64,000 nucleotides of DNA from Andeanibacterium fulvum (GTDB lineage Bacteria > Pseudomonadota > Alphaproteobacteria > Sphingomonadales > Sphingomonadaceae), in assembly GCF_037154085.1 (NCBI RefSeq), contig NZ_JBANRM010000002.1, positions 717,993 through 781,992 on the forward strand, given 5' to 3'. The position numbers and the translations under genes were made by a program. The notes beneath the pieces are model-generated. The model searched no databases. It saw only the letters and a program-made list of their open reading frames with translations, and was not told where the DNA came from. Position 1 is the first letter of the stretch. Each line of letters begins with the position of its first letter. Of the stretch, positions 8,336 to 16,312 are shown one piece after another.

Positions 8336-9548
8336 CTTCGGCCGCCTTCATCTGGTGGGAATGGCGGCGGCGCACCAGCGCCTTCAGCCGCTTGGTCAGT
8401 TTGGCGAACAGCGTTTCCAGCGCACCGATCGCCTGGGCGCCGGGGACGAAGGCCACACGGTAATACATCCAGATGATCAACGCCGCGAAGAGCACGAAAG
8501 GCACCCACAGGGCGATCACCGGATCTACCCGGCCCAGCGCGGCGACCGACTGCCCGTATTGGTTCACCTTGTGATAGGCGACGACCATCACGATGGAGAC
8601 GAACACGCCGAGCGAGGAGGTGGAACGCTTGGGCGGGATCGCCAGCGCCACGGCCAGGAACGGCAGCAGGAGCATCATCACCACTTCCACCATGCGATAG
8701 TTGAAGCTCGCCTGGCTTTCTGCGCGCGCCGCGCCGGATGAATCGTCCGCCCATCCGATGCGCAGCAATTCGGGCAGGATATATTCCTTGTCCTCCCCGC
8801 CGCGCTGGCGGAACTGTTCTATCGCCGGCAGGTCGATCGGCAAATCGTGCGAGGAGAAGCTCAGCACGCGCGGAGTCGTCCCGCCCGTATCCTGCACGAT
8901 TGTGCCGTCGGTCAGCCGCAGGATGATTGTGTCGCGGTTTTCCTTGTTCGCAAGGAACCGCCCCTCACGCGCGGAAATGGACAGGACCTGGCCCTTATCG
9001 TCCGCGACGCGGGCGAAGATGCCGATCAGCTTGGTCCCTTCATCCTCGCTCTTCTCGATCCGCAAGGCCATGCGGTCTTCCAGCGTGGTGAACTCGCCCA
9101 CCTTGATCGAAGCGCCCAGCGCGCCGGTGCGCAGCTCATGCTGAAGCTCGGCATAGTAATAATGGGCATAGGGTTGGAGATAGCCGACGATGGCGAAATT
9201 GAGCGCCACCAGCGCGAAGGTGATCAGGAAAGGCACGCGCAGCAGGCGCGTATAGCCCAGGCCTACGGCCCGCAGCACGTCTAGCTCGCTGGAAACAGCC
9301 AATGTGCGGAAGGCCAGAAGGATGCCCAGCATCAGGCCCAGCGGAATTGCCAGGCTTGCATATTCGGGCAGCAGATTGGCCAGCATCTTGAACACGATGC
9401 TTACCGGCCCGCCTTCTGTCGCGACGAAGTCGAACAGGCGCAGCATCTTGTCCAGCACCAGCAGCGATGCGGCGATGACGAACACCGCCAGCATCGGCGT
9501 GAGAACCAGCCGGAAGATATAACGGTCGATGGCGGTGAGGAATTTCAC
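8325..9548 (-). CDS. lptF: LPS export permease LptF
   Basis: Partner of LptG in the LPS exporter, 407 residues from the GTG at 9548. The N-terminus (AIDRYIFRLVLTPMLAVFVIAASLLVLDKMLRLFDF in family terms) begins the first helix directly; the coupling helix contains SSELDVLRAVGLGYTRLL, the periplasmic domain spans about residues 130-290, and three helices close the protein. A basic tail (RRRHSHQMK) overlaps the lptG start. No strong Shine-Dalgarno precedes the GTG, so the exact start is less sure than the gene. Confidence 0.92.
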   Translation of the reverse strand: MKFLTAIDRYIFRLVLTPMLAVFVIAASLLVLDKMLRLFDFVATEGGPVSIVFKMLANLLPEYASLAIPLGLMLGILLAFRTLAVSSELDVLRAVGLGYTRLLRVPFLITFALVALNFAIVGYLQPYAHYYYAELQHELRTGALGASIKVGEFTTLEDRMALRIEKSEDEGTKLIGIFARVADDKGQVLSISAREGRFLANKENRDTIILRLTDGTIVQDTGGTTPRVLSFSSHDLPIDLPAIEQFRQRGGEDKEYILPELLRIGWADDSSGAARAESQASFNYRMVEVVMMLLLPFLAVALAIPPKRSTSSLGVFVSIVMVVAYHKVNQYGQSVAALGRVDPVIALWVPFVLFAALIIWMYYRVAFVPGAQAIGALETLFAKLTKRLKALVRRRHSHQMKAAEDAA

Positions 9549-9699
9549 TTGGTCGAAGCGTCTTTCGCGGATTTGGACCTTACCGGCGCATGGCTTGGGA
9601 CAGTGCCCGTGATTGAGACTCCTTGCCGAGAATCCGGCAATTAGGCAAGAAAGGTTGGCTGCCGCCAGCGCATTCGCCCATGCGGCCGGGAGGAAATCG

Positions 9700-10407
9700 A
9701 TGACCGGACGAGCGACCACGCACCGTGAACGCCATACCGTGGACCGGATCGGCTGGCTGCGCGCCGCCGTGCTGGGTGCCAATGACGGAATCGTCTCCAC
9801 CGCCAGCCTGATCGTGGGCGTGGCCGCGGCTTCCGCGGACAAGGGCCCGGTGCTCGTTTCCGGCATCGCCGGCCTGGTGGCGGGCGCCATGTCGATGGCG
9901 GCGGGCGAATATGTCTCGGTCTCGAGCCAGTCCGACGCGGAAGAAGCCGATCTGGCGCGGGAAAAGCAGGAACAGGCAACGATGCCAGAGGCCGAGCATG
10001 ACGAACTGGTGGGGATTTATGCCGCGCGCGGCTTGCCGGCGGACCTTGCCGAACAGGTGGCCACAGCGCTGGAGCAGGCCGGCACGCTCAAGGCTCACCT
10101 GCGGGACGAACTGGGCATCGTGGACATGACACGCGCCCGGCCGGTGCAGGCGGCGCTAACCTCGGCCGGGACCTTCTCGGCCGGGGCAGCCCTGCCCTTG
10201 CTGGCTACAGTGCTGCTGCCCTTTGCCAGCGTTCCGATCGGCGTGTCGGTCGCTTCGCTGCTGTTCCTGATGGTGCTCGGTGCGCTTGGCGCGCGGGCGG
10301 GCAATGCGCCGGTCGGCAAAGCCGTGGTGCGAGTGGTCTTCTGGGGTGCAGTGGCGATGGCCGCGACTTACGGGATCGGGAAGCTGTTCGGCGCCAGCGT
10401 GTCCTGA
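9700..10407 (+). CDS. VIT1/CCC1 family metal transporter
   Basis: A 235-residue membrane protein of the vacuolar iron transporter family, which moves Fe2+ or Mn2+ in exchange for protons. The family signature WLRAAVLGANDGIVSTASLIVG starts near residue 18, followed by a second helix with AGAMSMAAGEYVSVSSQSDAEEADL, a Glu-rich cytosolic segment with metal-binding carboxylates (about 80-140) and three C-terminal helices. The ATG at 9700 has AGGAAA at 9691 as its ribosome binding site. It is divergent from lptF and converges on clpS. Import or export direction is not shown by the sequence. Confidence 0.9.
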   Translation: MTGRATTHRERHTVDRIGWLRAAVLGANDGIVSTASLIVGVAAASADKGPVLVSGIAGLVAGAMSMAAGEYVSVSSQSDAEEADLAREKQEQATMPEAEHDELVGIYAARGLPADLAEQVATALEQAGTLKAHLRDELGIVDMTRARPVQAALTSAGTFSAGAALPLLATVLLPFASVPIGVSVASLLFLMVLGALGARAGNAPVGKAVVRVVFWGAVAMAATYGIGKLFGASVS

Positions 10408-10443
10408 CGCGGAGATCGCTAGGCGGCGCTGAGCCTCAGGCCT

Positions 10444-10863
10444 TTAGGCCTTTTCCAGCGTGCATTGCAGCGGGTGCTGATTCTCCCGCGCGAAGTCCAT
10501 CACCTGATGGACCTTGGTCTCGGCCACTTCATAGGGGAAGATGCCGCACACGCCGACGCCGCGCTGGTGGACGTGAAGCATGACGCGAGTGGCCTGTTCC
10601 AGATCCATGCGGAAGAAACGCTTGAGGACCATCACCACGAATTCCATCGGGGTGTAGTCGTCATTGAGCATCAGCACCTTGTACTGGCTCGGCTTCTTGG
10701 GCTTGGCCCGGGTGCGAGTGGCAAGGCCGACCTGCCCGGCACCGTCAGTGCCGCCATCGTCCGCGGCGCCCTCATCCTCGCCCGCGCGCGGCGCAAGCTC
10801 CGCCACGAAGGGAAGATGCGCAACGCTCATCGCGTCCGCTTCAGGGGCGGCAGGAAGCTTCAT
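10444..10863 (-). CDS. clpS: ATP-dependent Clp protease adaptor ClpS
   Basis: ClpS delivers N-degron proteins to ClpAP. The 139-residue protein has a poorly conserved, acidic N-terminal extension (about 1-55) and then the ClpS core: YKVLMLNDDYTPMEFVVMVLKRFF with the NDD substrate pocket, MLHVHQRGVGVCG, and YEVAETKV near the end. Two starts are possible, ATG 10863 and ATG 10830; neither has a strong Shine-Dalgarno. clpA is not in the window. It converges on the VIT1-type gene. Confidence 0.95.
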   Translation of the reverse strand: MKLPAAPEADAMSVAHLPFVAELAPRAGEDEGAADDGGTDGAGQVGLATRTRAKPKKPSQYKVLMLNDDYTPMEFVVMVLKRFFRMDLEQATRVMLHVHQRGVGVCGIFPYEVAETKVHQVMDFARENQHPLQCTLEKA

Positions 10864-10962
10864 AGGGCCTGAATATCGTATCGGCGGGCGAGGCTGCAAG
10901 ATGCGCTGCCGCAAAAAGTGCTCCGCAAGGCACGGATAGTGGCCGAAGAAGCCTGAAAGTAA

Positions 10963-10995
10963 ACGAGCCGGTCGGCACTAGGCCAACCGGCTCGT
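10963..10995 (-). terminator. Intrinsic terminator of the phasin gene
   Basis: A perfect 10-bp stem (10963-10972 with 10986-10995) and 13-base loop, followed on the minus strand by TTTACTTT, about 60 bases after the phasin stop. Confidence 0.7.
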
Positions 10996-11053
10996 CTCGC
11001 CGCACCGCCGATGGAGAGGAAGCCGGCGGGGCGAAATCCGCGTAAGCTGCGCG

Positions 11054-11908
11054 TCAGGCGGCAGCCTTGGAAATCTTGTCGGCCGCCAGGCTCATGCGGC
11101 TGGAAAGCGGAGCCATGCTCTCATTCGCAAGCTTGACCATCGCTTCGCTCGACTTGGAACCGAAGGCGACCATGGAGTCGAAATTGCGGCGCATCAGCTT
11201 GCCCTGAAGCTGGAACAGCTCGGTGGGCGACTTCACGGCGGCCATTTCCTTCATATCCGCAGTGATGGTCTCGAAGGCCGACTTGGCTTCCTCGACATAG
11301 GTCTTGCCGATTTCCTGCACGCCCTCGGACAGGATCTTGCCGCTTTCGACCAGGGCTTCGACATTGCCCTTGGTGAAATCGCCGAACTCGCCGGCCATTT
11401 CGCTGCTCTTCTCATAGGCAGCCTTGGCGCGGGTCTGCATCTCGCTCATCGCATCGGTCATGGGCTTGGTGAAATCGGTGGTCTTGGCCATGATGAAAAT
11501 TTCCTTCGCTTCGAAAATGGGCTTCTTTGGGGCGGGGGCTCTCTTCGGAAGCACCTTCTCGGTTGCGTTTTTTGCCGGTTTGGCAGCGATTGGCGCCGTC
11601 ATCGGCTTGGGCGGCCTTGCGGCCGGTTTGGGTTTTGCGGGAACCTTTGCCTTGACGGTTGCCGGGGCCTTGGCGGCGACCGGCTTTGCCCTTGCCGCCG
11701 GAGCCTTCGCTGCAGCCACAGGGGCTTTGGGCGCAGGCTTTGCCTTCGGCGCCGGTTCGGCCTTTGCCGCTACGGGAGCGGGCGCGGCCTCCACCGCCGG
11801 GGCGGGTTCGGGTGCCTTGGCCGGTTCGGCCTTGTCCGGGGCAGCCCCGGCTGCGGCGGCATAAGCCTTTTCGGCGGATTCAGCGGCCTTGTCGGCTTCG
11901 TCAGCCAT
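11054..11908 (-). CDS. Phasin family protein with Ala/Pro/Lys-rich N-terminal extension
   Basis: Phasins coat polyhydroxyalkanoate granules. The C-terminal half of this 284-residue protein (from about residue 139, MAKTTDFTKPMTDAM) is a typical Phasin_2 helical domain with long heptad-like helices (SEMQTRAKAAYEKSSEMAGE, SPTELFQLQGKLMRRNFD). The first 138 residues are low complexity, rich in Ala, Pro and Lys with repeated KPA/APA/AKAP units. This is similar to histone-H1-like or PHA-granule-to-DNA linking tails such as PhaF in pseudomonads. The internal ATG could give a short phasin alone. The gene lies downstream of phaC on the same strand and behind a palindromic operator-like site. Confidence 0.9.
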   Translation of the reverse strand: MADEADKAAESAEKAYAAAAGAAPDKAEPAKAPEPAPAVEAAPAPVAAKAEPAPKAKPAPKAPVAAAKAPAARAKPVAAKAPATVKAKVPAKPKPAARPPKPMTAPIAAKPAKNATEKVLPKRAPAPKKPIFEAKEIFIMAKTTDFTKPMTDAMSEMQTRAKAAYEKSSEMAGEFGDFTKGNVEALVESGKILSEGVQEIGKTYVEEAKSAFETITADMKEMAAVKSPTELFQLQGKLMRRNFDSMVAFGSKSSEAMVKLANESMAPLSSRMSLAADKISKAAA

Positions 11909-11948
11909 AGGTTCCTGGTTCCTGCATTAGGGGCCTTCCGGCCTCATG

Positions 11949-12009
11949 TTGCAGTGCACAAAATAAGACTTGTGCGTCCAGAGTCAAGGATTTTTTGTGC
12001 AGTGCACAA
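11949..12009 (-). promoter_or_regulatory. Palindromic operator-like sites upstream of the phasin (PhaR-type?)
   Basis: A perfect palindrome TTGTGCAGTGCACAA lies at 11995-12009, a shortened copy TTGCAGTGCACAA at 11949-11961, and a half site TTGTGC at 11970-11975. They cover the region 40-100 bases upstream of the phasin start. TGC-rich palindromes are known targets of the PHA-responsive repressor PhaR upstream of phasin genes in alphaproteobacteria; that this is the same regulator is inference. Confidence 0.5.
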
Positions 12010-12074
12010 TATCCGGAATGGACTGAGTACCGCAGGGTTACCCTACGGCACTCTGCCTCTATGGCCGCAAAAGG

Positions 12075-13991
12075 CTACCGCATCGTGACATAGCGGCCGG
12101 GCGCGTCCTCGATCACTTTGTCGCCCTTGCTGCCGGGCTTGCGCTTGCCCTTTGCGGGCACTCGCGTCTTGTCCTGGCGCTCCAGCCACTTGATCCAGTC
12201 CGGCCACCAGCTGCCGGGATGTTCCTTCGCGCCTTTGCGGAAGCCGTCGAGATTCTTGAACCGGCCTTCATGGGTCCAGAACTGGTATTTGTGAGCATCG
12301 GGCGGGTTCACAACACCTGCGATGTGGCCGCTGCCCGCCAGCACGAAGCGCACCGGGCCCTTGAGGAACCATGTCATGCGGAACACGCTTTCGGCCGGGG
12401 CGATGTGATCTTCCCTGCCTGCCTGGATATAGGCCGGGGTCTCGATCAGGGTGAGGTCGATCGGCGTACCGTCCACGCTCAGCCTGTCAGGCAGGACCAG
12501 CAGATTGTCGCGATAGAGGTCCTGCAGATATTCGATGTGCCATTTGGACGGCAGGTTAGTGACGTCGCCGTTCCAGTAGAGCAGGTCGAAGGCGGGATAG
12601 TCCTCGCCCAGCAGGTAATTGTTGACCACGTAGTTCCAGATCAGTTCCGGCCCGCGCAGCAGGTTGAAGGTCGCCGCCATGTAGCGCCCGTCGAGAAAGC
12701 CCTTCTGGCTGGCCTGCCTGATCATGTCGAGCTGGGCATCGTCCACGAATACCTTGAGATCCCCGGCCTTCTCGAAATCGACCTGAGCGGTGAAGAAGGT
12801 GGCGCTCTTCACCTTGTCCGCTTCGCCGCGGCGGGCGAGGATCGCCAGCGTGGCGGCCAGAGTGGTGCCCGCCACGCAATAGCCGATCGCATGGACGCTG
12901 GGCACTTTCAGCCGCGCGCGGATATGCTCGATCGCGTCGAGCTGGGCGCGCACGTAATCGTCCCAGGTCACATCGGCCAGGCTTTCGTCGGCGGACTTCC
13001 AGCTGACCATGAAAGTGGTCACGCCCTGGTCGACGGCCCATTTCACGAAGCTCTTCTTCGGATTGAGGTCGAGGATATAGAAGCGGTTGATCCAGGGCGG
13101 GAAGATCACCAGCGGCGTTTCCAGAACCTCTTCGCTAGAGGGCGAATACTGGATCAGCTGATAAAGTCGCGTCTCGTGCACCACCTTGCCGGGGGTGACA
13201 GCGATGTTCTCCCCCAGCTTGAAGGCAGTCGCGTCGGTATGGGTAAGCTGGCCCTTCTCGAGGTCGGATGCCAGGCGGCTCATCCCCTTGACCAGATTCT
13301 CCCCGTGCTTTTCCATTGTGCGTTCCAGCACGACCGGATTGATCATCGGGAAATTGGCCGGGCACATCGCGTCCACCATGGTGCGCGTGGCAAAGCGCAG
13401 CTGATCGCGCTCATGGGGCTTCAACCCCTCTGTCTCGTCCACCAGCTTCATCATCTGGCGAGCGAACATCAGATAGCTCTGGTGGATCAGCGCGAAGACC
13501 GGCTGTTCACGCCATTTGGGGTCGGCAAAGCGGCGATCATGCAGCGGCAGGTTCGGCTCGTGCTTTCCGTCCTTGTCTTCGGCCTCTTCAGCACTCTTCG
13601 CCTTGGGGCCGATGCCGTACTGGCCCAGCACCTCTTCCCAAAGCTCCATCCCCTCGCGCCACATTTCCTGCTGCTTTTCGGGATTGGCGATCGGCACCTG
13701 GCGATAGAAAGCGGCCAGCGCTTCCCACCATTCGGCGGGATTGGCCATCATCGGGGGCAATTGCTCCGGCAAGGCCTGCTGTTGCTGGAACTTCAGCCAC
13801 ATGTCCTGCCATCCAGCGGCTGCCTCGCCCATGGTATGCGCCCATTGCTCGATCTCTTCGCCGACCGGCAGCGGACGGTCCGCATCGGGCAGGAACTGGC
13901 CGAACATGGCCCAGGCGGCTTCTCCCTGGGCCTTGAGCATTTCAGTGTAGAGGCGGGCGGAATCGTCGTCGGACGTGCTGCGGCGTGCCAT
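12075..13991 (-). CDS. phaC: Class I polyhydroxyalkanoate synthase
   Basis: PhaC polymerises (R)-3-hydroxyacyl-CoA into polyhydroxyalkanoate. The 638-residue protein has an alpha-helical N-terminal domain (about 1-255) and an alpha/beta-hydrolase domain with the catalytic triad Cys372 (in HAIGYCVAG), Asp528 (in REDHIAP) and His556 (in GSGHIAGV). The spacing of 28 between Asp and His is that of other class I enzymes. It is slightly longer than the Cupriavidus enzyme because of an acidic linker (AEEAEDKDGK) near residue 130-140. The start ATG at 13991 is the first in the frame. The phasin follows on the same strand. Confidence 0.96.
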   Translation of the reverse strand: MARRSTSDDDSARLYTEMLKAQGEAAWAMFGQFLPDADRPLPVGEEIEQWAHTMGEAAAGWQDMWLKFQQQQALPEQLPPMMANPAEWWEALAAFYRQVPIANPEKQQEMWREGMELWEEVLGQYGIGPKAKSAEEAEDKDGKHEPNLPLHDRRFADPKWREQPVFALIHQSYLMFARQMMKLVDETEGLKPHERDQLRFATRTMVDAMCPANFPMINPVVLERTMEKHGENLVKGMSRLASDLEKGQLTHTDATAFKLGENIAVTPGKVVHETRLYQLIQYSPSSEEVLETPLVIFPPWINRFYILDLNPKKSFVKWAVDQGVTTFMVSWKSADESLADVTWDDYVRAQLDAIEHIRARLKVPSVHAIGYCVAGTTLAATLAILARRGEADKVKSATFFTAQVDFEKAGDLKVFVDDAQLDMIRQASQKGFLDGRYMAATFNLLRGPELIWNYVVNNYLLGEDYPAFDLLYWNGDVTNLPSKWHIEYLQDLYRDNLLVLPDRLSVDGTPIDLTLIETPAYIQAGREDHIAPAESVFRMTWFLKGPVRFVLAGSGHIAGVVNPPDAHKYQFWTHEGRFKNLDGFRKGAKEHPGSWWPDWIKWLERQDKTRVPAKGKRKPGSKGDKVIEDAPGRYVTMR

Positions 13992-14145
13992 GCCTTACTG
14001 CATAACGGCAATTGCCGAGAATGTGAGCCCAAAAGCGCCTCGCAACACCGATTGCGAACACATCAATTGCGCGAAGCGCACGATTCCTCCACAATTGCGC
14101 GCGCGGCAATTTCGCCGCGTTAATTTTTTTGGATTGAATGAGGTC

Positions 14146-15345
14146 ATGGAAGACGAATTCTACCGCATCAAGCGACTGCCGCCCTATGTCATCGCCGAAG
14201 TGAACGGCATGCGCGCAGCAGCACGAGCGGCGGGGCGCGACATCATTGACCTCGGCATGGGCAATCCGGACCTGCCGCCGCCGCAGCACGTGATCGACAA
14301 GCTGTGCGAAGTGGCCCAGAAGCCCAGCGCCCATGGCTATTCGCAGTCCAAGGGCATCCCGGGCCTGCGCAAGGCCCAGGCCAATTATTACGGCCGCCGC
14401 TTCGGCGTGGATCTCGATCCTGAAACCGAAGTCGTGGTGACGATGGGTTCGAAGGAAGGCCTCGCCAGCCTCGCCACCGCGATCACCGCGCCGGGCGACG
14501 TGGTGCTGGCGCCCAACCCCAGCTACCCGATTCACATGTTCGGCTTCATCATCGCCGGGGCCACCATCCGCTCCGTGCCGACCACGCCGGACGAGAATTA
14601 CTGGCGCGCGCTGGACCGGGCGATGGCCTTCACCGTGCCGCGGCCCAGCGTGCTGGTGGTGGGCTATCCCTCCAACCCCACGGCCGAAACGGTCGATCTG
14701 GCGTTCTATGAACGGCTGGTCGCCTGGGCGAAGGAGAACAAGGTGTGGGTCCTGTCGGACCTTGCCTATTCCGAGCTTTACTACGACGGCAACCCCACTC
14801 CCTCGATCCTGCAGGTCAAGGGCGCGAAGGATGTGGCGGTGGAGTTCACCTCGCTCAGCAAGACCTTCTCGATGGCCGGTTGGCGCATTGGCTTTGCCGT
14901 GGGCAACCAGAAGCTGATCTCGGCCCTGACCCGCGTGAAGTCCTATCTCGATTACGGTGCCTTCACGCCGATCCAGGCAGCGGCCTGTGCCGCGCTGAAC
15001 GGGCCGCAGGACATCGTCCAGCAGAACCGCGAACTCTATCACAAGCGCCGCGACGTGCTGGTGGAGAGCTTCGGCCGTGCCGGCTGGGACATTCCCCCGC
15101 CCAAGGCGTCCATGTTCGCCTGGGCGCCGCTTCCGCCGGCGCTCAAGGAAATGGGCAGTCTGGAATTCTCCAAGCAGCTCCTCACCCATGCGGACGTCGC
15201 CGTCGCGCCGGGCGTGGGCTATGGCGAGGATGGCGAAGGCTATGTCCGCATCGCCATGGTGGAGAACGAGCAGCGCCTGCGCCAGGCGGCACGCAACGTG
15301 AAGCGCTATCTCGCCTCCATGGGCGTGAATTCCAGCGCCGCATGA
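14146..15345 (+). CDS. PLP-dependent aminotransferase, AlaC/LL-DAP aminotransferase-like
   Basis: A fold-type I aminotransferase of 399 residues. It is closest in pattern to AlaC-type glutamate-pyruvate aminotransferases, which are often mislabelled LL-diaminopimelate aminotransferase. Visible are DLGMGNPDLPPP near the N-terminus, HGYSQSKGIPGLR, the cofactor-binding MGSKEG, PNPSYPIH, NPTAE, the Asp-x-Ala-Tyr motif SDLAYSEL, and the Schiff-base Lys239 in TSLSKTFSMAGWRIGF. The ATG at 14146 is chosen because it begins the conserved EFYRIKRLPPYVI segment; the open frame runs further upstream through the promoter region. It is divergent from phaC. Confidence 0.9.
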   Translation: MEDEFYRIKRLPPYVIAEVNGMRAAARAAGRDIIDLGMGNPDLPPPQHVIDKLCEVAQKPSAHGYSQSKGIPGLRKAQANYYGRRFGVDLDPETEVVVTMGSKEGLASLATAITAPGDVVLAPNPSYPIHMFGFIIAGATIRSVPTTPDENYWRALDRAMAFTVPRPSVLVVGYPSNPTAETVDLAFYERLVAWAKENKVWVLSDLAYSELYYDGNPTPSILQVKGAKDVAVEFTSLSKTFSMAGWRIGFAVGNQKLISALTRVKSYLDYGAFTPIQAAACAALNGPQDIVQQNRELYHKRRDVLVESFGRAGWDIPPPKASMFAWAPLPPALKEMGSLEFSKQLLTHADVAVAPGVGYGEDGEGYVRIAMVENEQRLRQAARNVKRYLASMGVNSSAA

Positions 15346-15406
15346 TCGTGCTGCGGTCTCGCCCGTCGATGCCCATCGGGGACTGGCGGCATTGCGGGGC
15401 CGCGGG

Positions 15407-16219
15407 ATGATCCAGTCGGTCGGGGAGGCAGGCCGCGTCACCATTGCCCTTGAAGAGGGCGGGGTGGCGCAGGTTCGCCTCGCCCGGCCCGACAAGCTCA
15501 ATGCGCTCGACCGGCCGATGTTCGAGGCGCTGGTCGAGGCGGGCGAAATCCTCGCCCGTATGCCCGGCCTGCGGGCAGTGGTTCTGGCGGGCGAGGGCAG
15601 GGCCTTCTGCGCCGGGCTCGACCTTGCCAGCTTTGCCGGCTGGCCGGGCCCGGAAGCGCCGGACATTACCGAGCGCACGCATGGCATTGCCAATATCTAC
15701 CAGCATGTCGTTCTGCAGTGGCGACAATTGCCCGTGCCGGTGATCGCCGCGATTGCCGGGCCATGCCTGGGGGGCGGCTTGCAGATCGCCAGCGGGGCGG
15801 ATTTCCGCGTCGCCTCTCCCGATGCGCGCCTTTCGATCATGGAACTGAAGTGGGGCATCATCCCCGACATGGCAGGCTTCGCCCTGTGGCGCGGGCTGGT
15901 GCGCGAGGATGTGCTGCGCGAACTGATCTACACCGCCCGGGAACTGACAGGCGAAGAGGCGCAGGCCCTGGGGCTGGTGACGATCCTCGACCCCGATCCG
16001 CTCGGCCGCGCGACCGCCATCGCGCATGAAATCGCGAGCAGGAACCCCCATGCGATTCGCAAGGCAAAGCACCTGGCCAATGTCTGCCATGACCTTACGG
16101 TTGCCGAGATCCTGCTCGAAGAATCCCGCGGTCAACACGAACTGATCTATTCGAAGAACCAGCTTGAGGCTGTTATGAGCCAGCTGCAGGGCAGGGCGCC
16201 GAGATTCGACGATCCCTGA
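15407..16219 (+). CDS. Enoyl-CoA hydratase/isomerase family protein (crotonase)
   Basis: A 270-residue crotonase-fold enzyme acting on an acyl-CoA. The CoA/oxyanion-hole segments are ARPDKLNALD, GRAFCAGLDL and the AGPCLGGGLQIA loop. The active-site region reads LSIMELKWGIIPDMAG, with an acidic residue at the second catalytic position, as in isomerase-like members of the family. It follows the aminotransferase by 61 bases on the same strand and precedes the MFS gene by 93 bases. The ATG at 15407 gives the normal family length. The exact substrate (beta-oxidation enoyl-CoA or dienoyl-CoA isomerisation) is open. Confidence 0.88.
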   Translation: MIQSVGEAGRVTIALEEGGVAQVRLARPDKLNALDRPMFEALVEAGEILARMPGLRAVVLAGEGRAFCAGLDLASFAGWPGPEAPDITERTHGIANIYQHVVLQWRQLPVPVIAAIAGPCLGGGLQIASGADFRVASPDARLSIMELKWGIIPDMAGFALWRGLVREDVLRELIYTARELTGEEAQALGLVTILDPDPLGRATAIAHEIASRNPHAIRKAKHLANVCHDLTVAEILLEESRGQHELIYSKNQLEAVMSQLQGRAPRFDDP

Positions 16220-16312
16220 CCGCAATAAAAGCATAAGGCACCGGAAAACGATAGCAGGCTAGCGGTTTTCAAGTTAGCACCGGCGCCAGGGAACTGGAGA
16301 GGAAATCACGAA

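Noticed and set aside
12219..14123. 634-codon + strand frame opposite phaC
   Set aside because: High-GC antisense frame of His/Gly-rich composition; phaC on the minus strand has its full catalytic triad.
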